This document shows positions 11,218 through 21,976 of a stretch of 64,000 bases of DNA, piece by piece (positions within the stretch are counted from its first letter, which is position 1; each line of letters starts with the position of its first letter). Position numbers and translations under genes: made by a program. Below the pieces are notes generated by a model. The model was not told where the DNA came from and searched no databases. It saw only the letters and a list, made by a program, of their open reading frames with translations. This DNA is from Babylonia areolata (lineage: Eukaryota > Mollusca > Gastropoda > Neogastropoda > Buccinidae): contig NC_134899.1 of the NCBI RefSeq assembly GCF_041734735.1, forward strand, positions 5,453,649 to 5,517,648, given 5' to 3'.

Positions 11218-12561
11218 CTAGTAAGCATGGTATGTGGAGGATGGCTCAGTGTCCCAGGTGGAGGTGGACAGTTCGCTAGTGTCATAGGCAGTTGAGGGCC
11301 TCGTCATCACCACCTCTACCTGGTTCTTAGGCTCGCGCAGCCTTCTCTGGTTCCTCACCCGGGTGAGGAAGATGGCGGCGGCTGTCACAATAAAGATGAC
11401 GAGGCAGGCCACCAGCACAGTGATGATCAGCACGCGTCTGCTGGAGCTGGACGGCTTGTTTTTCTCGTTGCTGTCACTGTCTGGGTACTGGTAGTCGTCA
11501 GTCTGGTCCTCAAACCCTCTGTCGGGCTGGTTGGGGTCTTTGGGGTTGTAGGGGGGACCTTTGGCTGGGGATGTGTGGTCTGTGCGGTCAGTGTGGTCAA
11601 TGTTGTTTCCACAGAAACCCGTGCCCTCTTTCACTTTGACCTCGCGCAGTGACGAGGTCTCGTCAAAGGTCTTCTTGTTGTAACTCAGAATGCATCGGTA
11701 CCGTCTGCTGCAGCCTGGAATGGAAGCCACGAGTAGTTTCATGCTGACAGTCCTGCTGATGAAGATCCCTTGTGTCACCCGTGCTCCATACACGATTCCT
11801 GCTGACTGGAAAGCGTCATCTTTCTCAATGGTGACCCAACCACCGTTTTTCAAATACTGAAAACCAAACTGCAAACGTTTTTGGGGGCTGATGGTCAAAG
11901 CATAATTGGCTTTACATCGCAAGCTGACGATTTCGTCGCCGGGGTAAGCATTTTTGGGTGGCCTGAGGGACAGACTGATTTGTCCAGGATGTGCAATGGC
12001 CTGGAATTTAGCTGTTTCGGAAACAGACGACACGGCGTTATTCCCCGCATAGAGGAGTTTGCATATCCAGAGTTGTTTCAAGTCATAGGAAGTGGCTCGA
12101 TTAATGGTCACGGTGAAGTCTGTGTTGCTTCCAGAAACAACCGGTTCGCCCCTGGGTCTGTATATTTTCACGACGTCAGACACCAGATGTGGCCGCTCAT
12201 TGACCCCACTCCTAGCTGTGACGTAAAACTGAGAATTGCCATCGATCACCCCCAGCTTGAGTGACTCGAACTGACCATAATTTGCCCATCTGCACGTGAT
12301 CATAACAGTTGAGTATTTACGGGGGTCTATGAAGACCGGGGACGGGCAGAGGGCCAAATGCTTTTGGGTGTAACACTCACTGCAGGCGTAGTCAGCCATG
12401 AGTACCACCGTGGACAGCAACCACGCAAAGCCTTCTAGCACTGTGTGTGTGGCCATTCTCCAGTCAACACGAAACTGGTCACAATCACTGTTGCTGTCAG
12501 ACAGCTCTGCTTCCCATGTATGTGTGGGTCTGTCAACGCTGAGAGCATTTCCTATCAACAT
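11218..12561 (-). CDS. Ig-like type I membrane protein, family not recognised
   Basis: An uninterrupted frame gives 447 residues from the first Met, or 412 from Met36 (codon at 12456). Met36 is the likelier start because residues 36-61 form a signal peptide (MATHTVLEGFAWLLSTVVLM then ADYACS). Two Ig-like domains follow, each with a plausible cysteine pair: VMITC with QLWIC, and VSLRC with RYRC. A proline- and acid-rich juxtamembrane stalk (about 315-372) precedes one hydrophobic span at about 377-400 (core VLIITVLVACLVIFIV). The basic stop-transfer RVRNQRR begins a 47-residue tail with Tyr residues in TAYDTSEL and STYHAY, which are not textbook ITIM or ITAM motifs. The role is probably a cell-surface receptor or adhesion protein, by inference from architecture only. 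The T-rich stretch just upstream followed by TTGATAG could be a 3' splice site, so an upstream exon is possible. Overlapping plus-strand frames are shadows. Confidence 0.78.
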   Translation of the reverse strand: MLIGNALSVDRPTHTWEAELSDSNSDCDQFRVDWRMATHTVLEGFAWLLSTVVLMADYACSECYTQKHLALCPSPVFIDPRKYSTVMITCRWANYGQFESLKLGVIDGNSQFYVTARSGVNERPHLVSDVVKIYRPRGEPVVSGSNTDFTVTINRATSYDLKQLWICKLLYAGNNAVSSVSETAKFQAIAHPGQISLSLRPPKNAYPGDEIVSLRCKANYALTISPQKRLQFGFQYLKNGGWVTIEKDDAFQSAGIVYGARVTQGIFISRTVSMKLLVASIPGCSRRYRCILSYNKKTFDETSSLREVKVKEGTGFCGNNIDHTDRTDHTSPAKGPPYNPKDPNQPDRGFEDQTDDYQYPDSDSNEKNKPSSSSRRVLIITVLVACLVIFIVTAAAIFLTRVRNQRRLREPKNQVEVVMTRPSTAYDTSELSTSTWDTEPSSTYHAY

Positions 12562-12577
12562 GACGGAAAAAAAAAAC

Positions 12578-12621
12578 TGACGTCAACATCAAGGCTGTCT
12601 TCATGTCCTGCACTGACGTCA
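12578..12621. promoter_or_regulatory. Two full CRE palindromes upstream of the Ig gene
   Basis: The 8-bp palindrome TGACGTCA occurs at 12578-12585 and again at 12614-12621, which is 17 and 53 bp upstream of the first ATG of the minus-strand Ig-like gene. TGACGTCA is the established full CREB/ATF site. Two copies 36 bp apart are unlikely by chance, but isolated copies also occur at 21553 and 39313. Promoter function is inferred from position. Confidence 0.45.
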
Positions 12622-12781
12622 TTTTGTTTGGAACAATAATGTCATCACGCTGTTCTCCCAGGCCCATGATTTCAGGTCTCAGTGTGTCTGAATTTCTGTG
12701 GGGGAGACCGTTCCCCTTTCTTGCGGCCAGGTCCGTTCATGTTAAAAGTACAGACTGGCACACACGCCTGCAAGCACGTCC

Positions 12782-12810
12782 GCACGCAAACACACAGACA
12801 CACACAGAGA

Positions 12811-12843
<33 letters not shown>

Positions 12844-12846
12844 CCC
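12782..12846. repeat. (CA)n microsatellite
   Basis: Imperfect (CA)n with ACACAGAC interruptions in the putative upstream region of the Ig gene. Confidence 0.85.
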
Positions 12847-12959
12847 TATAACAGTTTAGAAGACGAGATAAACCTTCTAGACAATTGTGTAAAATACAAT
12901 ACTTACAGATACAGCTTCCTGATCGATATTATTATGTCGTCCAAATGCAAAGTCTAGTG

Positions 12960-13112
12960 AATTGATCCTTCTGACAGAATTACAGGCATGGCTGGCGAAA
13001 TTTGTTCACGAATGTTTCTCTTCTTGACATGCTCATGTTTATGTTTCATTGTTTCTCTTAAACTTTAAGGTTTTATGACAATAAAAAGTATTCTGTTCTA
13101 TTCTATTCCATT
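12960..13112 (+). repeat. LINE 3' end with ATTCT-type tail
   Basis: The text TTTAAGGTTTTATGACAATA then AAAAGTATTCTGTTCTATTCTATTCC is a typical non-LTR 3' UTR end (ATGACAATAAA) running into an (ATTCT)n tail. No coding part remains. A (CA)n tract follows at about 13113-13133. Confidence 0.5.
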
Positions 13113-13179
13113 CACACACACACACACACACACGGACATCATGTGGGTCTACATTCACGCACTTTCACGCACACAGACA

Positions 13180-13180
13180 T

Positions 13181-13240
<60 letters not shown>

Positions 13241-13335
13241 ACACGCACGCGCGTGCGCGCGCGTACATACACACGCCCACGCACTCACACACGAACTCTC
13301 TCTCTCTCTGTGTCTATCTGTCTATCTATCTATCT
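13180..13335. repeat. (CA)n, CG-alternating and (TATC)n microsatellites
   Basis: About 50 bp of (CA)n runs into a CGCGCGTGCGCGCGCGT-like alternating tract, more CA, (CT)n and then (TCTA)n. No gene. Confidence 0.85.
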
Positions 13336-13589
13336 CCCACGTCGCTTAAATCTCCCCTAGGCGTCAAGGTCAAACGCATAGGCCTATCTAGTGGCCCACT
13401 GGACTCTGTCGTCCAGCAATCTCGTTGGCTGCCAAGCACCATTTGAGTATGTGTGTATGCACTCGAAGGAAGACGTAAAGGGTGGGGATGATTTACAATG
13501 TGCGATTCAAAAGTTCCTCTTCACCGTTTTTCTCTCTGCACGTTCTCTCATCGCTCATTCGCAAGTGTGGGAAAGCGAAAGTAGTCCCA

Positions 13590-13845
13590 AGAACTTAGCC
13601 CTTTGCGCACGTAAGATAGTTCACGGCAACAAACGTGTTGAAATCTGTTGTTCATGAAGTTTCATGGTAAAACAAGTGCCCTTGCAGTCAAAGATATGGA
13701 TGGCGCTGTAGTCTACTGTGGCAACGCGCTCTTCCTTGGGAGAGAAGCCCGAATTTCAACGCAACGCAATACACAATACGATGCAGTACAATACAATACG
13801 ATACAATACATTACAATACAATTACACAATACATTACAACTATTT
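13590..13845 (+). repeat. SINE body copy with (AATAC)n-like tail, family B
   Basis: The piece GCGCACGTAAGATAGTTCAC matches the body of the SINEs at 6928 and 16212 (family text GCGCACGTAAAAGA.CCCAC). It is followed by GGATGGCGCTGTAGTCTACTG, CGCGCTCTTCCTTGGGAGAG and a tail of degenerate AATACA units at 13755-13835. The 5' half is diverged. Confidence 0.65.
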
Positions 13846-13939
13846 GTACTCGATGGTGATTGCACTGAGAACTCAGAAGCGTTCCATAATTGCACATGAA
13901 TGAAATGTACGTGACCCTGACCAAACAAACGTTCTGGAC

Positions 13940-13942
<3 letters not shown>

Positions 13943-13997
<55 letters not shown>

Positions 13998-14005
13998 TGC
14001 GTGTG

Positions 14006-14037
<32 letters not shown>

Positions 14038-14064
14038 TGTGTGTGCGTGTGTGTGTGTGTGTGT
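13943..14064. repeat. (GT)n with GCGT variants
   Basis: About 120 bp of (TG)n with GTGC interruptions, immediately upstream of the presumed LRRC74A 5' region. It is Z-DNA-prone. Confidence 0.9.
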
Positions 14065-14210
14065 GACTGAAGCCTGATTTAAATGACGAGGACGAGCCTG
14101 GTCTCTGACCGAGGGTTGGCGCTATATTGGTGACAATATCAATCAGACAATCAATCAGACAATCAATCAGTCAGCCAGTGAACGCCGCCCTCTGTCCACA
14201 GTGAGTGACC

Positions 14211-14694
14211 ATGGAGTCAAGTGCCCAGCCTTCTCGGACCTCTTCACCGCCTCCCCCAACACACTGGGAGGAGGGGGAGGAGGGGGAGGAGCATGCCGCG
14301 CCGGGAAGAAGAGGAGGAGGAGGTGGTGATGGTGGAGCAGGAGTGGGTGGGGGTGGTGGTGATGGGGGCACCAAGCTGCTGCTGCCCCCGGCCGCGCCCT
14401 TGACCCAGAAAGAGCCGACCTTGACCCCGAGGAGTCGGATGGTGACTCGCGAGAACACGAGGACGGAGGTTCAAAGGTCGGGGCTGGGCCGGCGCACGGC
14501 CACGCTCTACCTCAGCCGTACGCACACCAACCTCAGGGGCCGCAACTCGTCCGTGGCCTCGCGGTTGCCGCCCATGACGTCCCGCCAGCCCTCCAAGGTG
14601 GTGGAGGATGAGGAGCTGGCCCTGGTGGCGGCCATGAGGGGAGCGGCCCGCAGGGAGTTCACCTTCACCGGTTACGACATCATGGAGGATAACG
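14211..14694 (+). CDS. LRRC74A: LRRC74A exon 1 (start codon)
   Basis: Codes for residues 1-161 plus one base and ends AACG|GTAGTG (phase 1). It contains a GGA/GGG/GGT simple-repeat stretch that encodes polyglycine, so length variation between alleles is likely. The distal half (GYDIMEDNG) leads towards the conserved core. Confidence 0.88.
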
Positions 14695-14887
14695 GTAGTG
14701 TTTGTTTGTTTATCTATCTATTATTCATTTATTTATGCAAGTACATCTATTTAGGCAAGGAGGGTGGGTGAGGTAGGAGGGGAATGGAAGGGAAGGAGGT
14801 GGGGGGTGGGGGGGGCTGCCAGTGGGGCTGGTCTGTGTGTGGAGAGGAGGGAGGAATTGGTCTACATGACAGACAGACAGACACGCA

Positions 14888-14956
<69 letters not shown>

Positions 14957-17900
14957 TTACACGCATAACACCCAGATCTACCTTTTCGTTTTTTTCCGTT
15001 TGTAAATGTCTGCTACTCTCCTTATGATAGCATTAGAATGTGAAACGTATTACTTTGAATGAGATGCCCACAAACGCCTACAACGTGTGAGGGTGGGATA
15101 TAGATAAAACAGAATTCATTCCTTCATCCTCCCCCCCCACCCCATCATCCCTCCCGCCCACCCCCAATCATTCCTCCCGGCAGCCCCCAAAGAGGACGCC
15201 ACGCCGGAGGGTCTGGATCAGCAGGAGCGGCTGAAGAGGAGCTACGTGAAGACCTACGTGGAGTCGTGTCGGAGGCTGGGCGTGCACCCCGTGCAGCCAA
15301 TCGCCGCCAGCCTGACCGACACCCACATCGTGCTCAAGACACGCGGCCTGGGTGTGAAAGGGGCCAAGGCCATTGCCATCGCTCTGGTGGTGAGTCGTCT
15401 GTTGCCTGTTATGATGAACGAACGACCAAGCTCTAAGCGCTTTACAGACTCGGGATCATTTTGCACAACAGGCTGCCCCTACCTGGGTAGAGCCGACTGA
15501 CGGCTGCCGTTGGACGCTCATCATTCGTTTCCTGTGTCATTCAATCAGATTTCAGGCACGTACACATACACACTCAGATAGACATGTAACATTTAAAGTG
15601 TATGACCATTTTTAGTTCATTTACCCCGCCATGTAGGCAGTATCAGTATCAATATGTAGGCAGCCATACTCCGCTTTCGGGGGTGTGCATGCTGGCTATG
15701 TTCTTGTCTCCATAACCTACCGATCGCTGATATGGATTACAGGATCTTTAACGCGCGTATTTGATCTTTTACGTGCGTATGCACACGAAGGGGGTTCATG
15801 CAATAGCGTATAAACATATCTTGACCTGGGAGATCGGAAAAATCTCCACAAAAATCTCCACCCTTAACCCACCTGGCGCCGTTACCGAGATTCGAACCCC
15901 AGACCCTCAGATTGAAAGTCCAACTCTTTGATCAATCGGCTACTGCACCCTGCTGTTGCCTGTCACCTGTCGCCTGTCCCTTGACGTCTGCTGATGTCGC
16001 TGGGGGCACGAGTGAAGACAGCGCCAGCACCACTCTCCTCCACATGTCTATCTGTCCTCCACCGATTTCGAGGGTTCCGCCCCGTCTATATATGCACGCC
16101 TGTCCTTTCTTGGACAGTGTCTTTCCACCTCTTCTTCTGTCATCCTCGTCTGTGGCTACCTCTGACTGGCTCCTGCAACAAGTCCTGCTGGTGAGACAGT
16201 GGGAGATATGTGAGTGGGGGTGGTGGCCTTGTGGTAACACGTCCGCTTCGGAAGAGAGCGCACTGGATCGAAGAAGAGAAGAGAAGAGTAATTACTGTAG
16301 TATCTGGAATTACATGGATTTTGGTAGGAATCACACACCCTTCAGTATTTCCCCCCCCTCCACTAGACCTTCAGTTGTGATCTGGACGCTATAGTCATCC
16401 GGATGAGACAATAAACCGAGGTCCCGTGTGTTGTATGTACTTAGCGCACGTAAAAGAGCCCACCGCAACAAAAGGTTTGTTCCTGTCAAGATTCTGTGGG
16501 AAAACCCACTGTGATAGGAAAGTTACACTTGCAGGCAGAAAAAAGGTGGCGTTGTACTGTAACGACGCTCTCTCCCTTGGGAAAGTAATACAATACAGCA
16601 CAGCACAGCACAGCACAGCACAGCACAGCACAGCACAACACAATAAGAAAAGTGTATCAGTTTCAAGAAATTGTCAAAGCTCGCGACTGATGATAAAATG
16701 CTATATCACATCTGCCGTATTTTGAATTTTTTTTTTCAAAGAGAAAGAAAAGGGAGCTTTAGATGCCTGACCTTTGACCAAACTCAACGTGCTGTTCACA
16801 GGCCTTGACAGCCTACCCTGGTATGGAACGTGTAGCGTGGCACACACTTCACGAATAGTTAAGGACTACTTGTCCTGACCAGCCCAGAGCGGTGATATAC
16901 ACACTTCACAAACAGTTAAGGACCACTTGGACTGACAGTGCAGAGCGATGATATACAGACTTCACAAATAGTTAAGGATTACTTGGACTGACAGTGCAGA
17001 GCGATGATATACAGACCACGAATAGTTAAGGACCACGTGGACTGACCAGTGCATCGCGGTGATATACAAACTTCACAGATAATTAAGGACCGCTTGTGTA
17101 CTGACCAATCCAGCGTGATGATATACAGACTTCACAAATAGTTAAGGATTACTTGGACTGGACAGCCTGTTTCTCTGGCTTTGAAAATGTGGGGCTGACC
17201 GTCTTGTGCCCGTGACAGTGTTTGTTCCGATGAACGGACAGAGTGGAGTATTTCACTATCGTTCTTTTGGTTATTGAATTTGAATGCGTGTCCACAAAGT
17301 AATGATTTGGTTTATCCATCTCAGTTTGCACGGTCTTCTGAAAAAAAAAATGGGGGGAAAATAGAGGCAGACTTATTTCATGATCGTGTGAGAAAAACAC
17401 ACACACACCAAATAGCAGACTTTGGAGAACAAAGACCCAGAGAAAAAAAACACTGCGGGAGCATAGAACTTGGAGAACAGACCTGAGGGAACACAAACCT
17501 AATTGAAAATAAATTTTTAGGGAACATAGACCTGGGGAAACTTAGACTTCGGGGGAACACAGACGGATGTGATCACAAACCTGGAGGAACTCAGACCTTC
17601 GGGAACATAGACCAGAGGAAAACTTTGCCCTGGCGAACATAGGGATGACCCCTGATAGAGCAACACACATATCTGGTTATCTTTATGCTACCATATTCAT
17701 CGCGTTTGAAAGAAAACGCCATACTTTCTGATGACACACAATCTGAGAGAGATGGAGACAGGGGGAGTTTATTACTGCTTCCAGCCCATACATACATATA
17801 TACACATATACATACGTACATACATATATATAATATATGCGTGTGCACAGCGATACCATATGCAGTGAGAAAGCGCGGCGCTATCTCACTAACAAGGAAA

Positions 17901-18705
17901 CCCACGAAGAGAATCATAAAAATCACAAACGATGATACATTACAAAGATTTGTTAAAAATTAATTTTTCTATGATTTCTTTTCAGTAAATTTCATAACGC
18001 TTGTTCAATTCATGCACTTGCGTGTTCAATGCAACCACAGCTATGCTGACTGTTGGTGTCAAGTCATTGCAGGAAAACACTGTCGCCCAAAATGGAACTG
18101 GGTCAGACCATGAAGTTTACATGTAACTTTAGTTGTGCACGTGCTGGGACCTTTGACTGTTCGAGTTGAATTCCAGTTCGCTTTTTCCACCGCAGTTTGA
18201 CCAGTTTGTGAGACAGAAACACACACACATACACACACAGACACACAGAACACTCACACATCACAACACACACACACACACACACACACACAGAATCAGT
18301 GTCAGATCCCAGCCATTCCTCTCTCCTGTTCTGACAGGACAACAAGACAGTGGAAAGCCTTGACCTTGAGGACAACTGGATCGGGGCAGAGGGCGCTATC
18401 AGCATCGCTGAAATGCTGAGGAGGAACCTCGTGCTGACCGAAGTGGTGAGTCTGTGTGTGTACGGTGTGTGTGTGTGTGTGTGTACGGTGTGTGTGTGTG
18501 TGTGTGTGTCTGTCTGTCTGTCTGTCTGTGTGTGTACGGTGTGTGTGTGTGTGTCTGTCTGTCTGTCTGTCTGTCTGTGTACGGTGTGTGTGTGTGTGTG
18601 TGTGTGTGTTTGGGAGGGGGGGAGAGGGCTTCAGCTGGAGGGAAGTGGGGGAGGAGAGCGTAGGGGTGGGGGTGGGAGAGGAGGGGAAAAAAGTTTGAGC
18701 CACTG

Positions 18706-18747
<42 letters not shown>

Positions 18748-21347
18748 ATTTTTGAGTGGATTTCTTTTACAGACTTTTGCAGGAGATCGACACTCGTTGC
18801 CATAGGTTCTTTTTCACTGCGCCAAGTGCGTGTTGTACAAGTAGCGTGTCTCGTGACTGGACGCACAGTTTGATTCTCCAATCAAACCTGGGAGAAAGGG
18901 TGAGAGCGGAATTCGAACCGAGACACTCACGGACTATTTGTAATGGCAGATGAGCGTCATAACCATTCTACCACCTTCCTCCACATGGGAGGAAATCAGT
19001 GATACTTGAGACATCATCTTGATTTTTGTGTGACTGAAACATGTGTGGGTGAATTGGTCTTTTTACATTATTTTCGATATTTTTAACTTGGTTGAAATTT
19101 TACCTCGACAGAGCGAGACATGGGTAAAGTGTTTTTTTTTCTTTAATGTTTTAATCGACCTTTTAACATTGTATTGAGCTCTCTTCAACTGGTTTCATGA
19201 ACGAACGGGTATTCAGCCGTGAAATGGCTCCATTGCGGTTCACCGGGCAAAAAGCAGCATGATTTAATATGGGCACTGCTCACTGCGGTACATGCAGATA
19301 AGAACAGTTTCTGTGATGTATTTTCCCCCCCGAGTAGATGGAGTTTATATTTTGTGTGCAATGTGTAGTTCATCTCCATTTTACTTGTGTTTGTTTATTT
19401 CTGTTGATTCTCTGTGTCGTTTTTAGCTCTTAGGTAGGTATTTAGTGGTATATGGTGTGTGTGTGTGTGTGTGTGTGTGTGATGTACCATTTTTGTGCTG
19501 TGAATGATATGTGGGAGGTGAATCGTTTTATTATCATATCTTAGAAATGTTATATTTCTTTCTTTCTTTCTTTTCTTTTTTACTGTAAAGCGCGGTGAGC
19601 CTGCTCTTGAAAGTGGGGAACCGCGCAGTGTCAGCCACCACATTATCAGTATTATTATCATTATTATTATTGTTATTATTATCATAAGAGAAAAGAATCT
19701 CGTTGTCACTTTTCCCCCCTAGCTGTGACCAAGTGCTGCGTATCAGGTATCACGTTCATGTCGTTCACTGCTATCCTGTCCAATATATCACTGGTCTGAC
19801 CTTTCTTGTTGGCTGACTTACTGTCAGAATATTTTCTCTGTGTCATGACCTTTCTTGTTGGCTGACTTACTGTCAGAATATTTTCTCTGTGTCATGACCT
19901 TTCTTGTTGGCTGACTCTCTGTCAGAATATTTTCTCTATGTCATGACCTTTCTTGTTGGCTGACTTACTGTCAGAATATTTTCTGTGTCATGACCTTTCT
20001 TGTTGGCTGACTTACTGTCAGAATATTTTCTCTGTGTCATGACCTTTCTTGTTGGCTGACTTACTGTCAGAATATTTTCTCTGTGTCACGACCTTTCTTG
20101 TTGGCTGACTTACTGTCAGAATATTTTCTCTATGTCATGACCTTTCTTGTTGGCTGACTTACTGTCAGAATATTTTCTCTGTGTCATGACCTTTCTTGTT
20201 GGCTGACTTACTGTCAGAATATTTTCTCTATGTCATGACCTTTCTTGTTGGCTGACTTACTGTCAGAATATTTTCTCTATGTCATGACCTTTCTTGTTGG
20301 CTGACTTACTGTCAGAATATTTTCTCTGTGTCATGACCTTTCTTGTTGGCTGACTTACTGTCAGAATATTTTCTCTATGTCATGACCTTTCTTGTTGACT
20401 GACTTACTGTCAGAATATTTTCTCTATGTCATGACCTTTCTTGTTGACTGACTTACTGTCAGAATATTTTCTCTGTGTCATGACCTTTCTTGTTGGCTGA
20501 CTTACTGTCAGAATATTTTCTCTATGTCATGACCTTTCTTGTTGGCTGACTTACTGTCAGAATATTTTCTCTATGTCATGACCTTTCTTGTTGGCTGACT
20601 TACTGTCAGAATATTTTCTCTGTGTCATGACCTTTCTTGTTGGCTGACTTACTGTCAGAATATTTTCTCTATGTCATGACCTTTCTTGTTGACTGACTTA
20701 CTGTCAGAATATTTTCTCTATGTCATGACCTTTCTTGTTGGCTGACTTACTGTCAGAATATTTTCTCTATGTCATGACCTTTCTTGTTGACTGACTTACT
20801 GTCAGAATATTTTCTCTATGTCATGACCTTTCTTGTTGGCTGACTTACTGTCAGAATATTTTCTCTATGTCATGACCTTTCTTGTTGGCTGACTTACTGT
20901 CAGAATATTTTCTCTATGTCATGACCTTTCTTGTTGGCTGACTTACTGTCAGAATATTTTCTCTATGTCATTCCGTTTTTTCGTTCGCCCACCTTTCATC
21001 CCACTTGACAGAGAGGAGGTTCAATTCCTGTGTGACGCGAACAGTGTCAAGTTATCTATCTATCTATGTATCTATCTATCTATCAACCAACCCACTAGCC
21101 AACCATTCTACCTACTTACCAACCTACCTATATACCTACCTACCATATGTCTGTCTATCAATACTATTGATATGCAAAAGAAAAAAAAAGATGTCACAAA
21201 TTAAAATGATGTCGTGGTACTCCCCCACCTGTGCCATCTGCACAGCGGTGAATGCAGCATGGCACAACATTTTTTTCTTTATTCGTGTTTGCGAAGGTAC
21301 AAAACTGAAAACTTGTATGCGTTGGTGGTTTCTCTATCTATCGATGT

Positions 21348-21392
<45 letters not shown>

Positions 21393-21395
21393 TGT

Positions 21396-21439
<44 letters not shown>

Positions 21440-21713
21440 CCGGTGCCAGAGCATAGCCGAGAACCGCATAGGGACAAAGGGAATCCGGGCAGTAGCTGAG
21501 ATGCTCAACACCAATGAAACCATCCGGAAACTGGACGTGTCCGGTGAGTTCCTGACGTCACTGCTGCTCTGGGGCTGGTGTGCTGTCTGGCTGTCTCTCT
21601 CTCTCTCTGTGTTTTTTTTTCTGGTTCTCCCTCTCTCACACATACAGCTTTCCGCTCTCTCTATATCTCTCTCTTTGTTACCGTATACTTTCTTTAAGCT
21701 GGAACTTTTCCTT

Positions 21714-21805
<92 letters not shown>

Positions 21806-21921
21806 GTGTGTTGTTGTTTTTGTTGTTTTTAACACAAAGCATTGTCTTTTACTATGTTATGATGCTGTTGAATAATTTACTGATGATGCTCAACAACGGA
21901 ATTTCCTATGATAGCTTTTTT

Positions 21922-21976
<55 letters not shown>

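Noticed and set aside
14205-14210. GTG start two codons before the LRRC74A ATG
   Set aside because: The ATG at 14211 has a strong context; non-ATG initiation is not needed.
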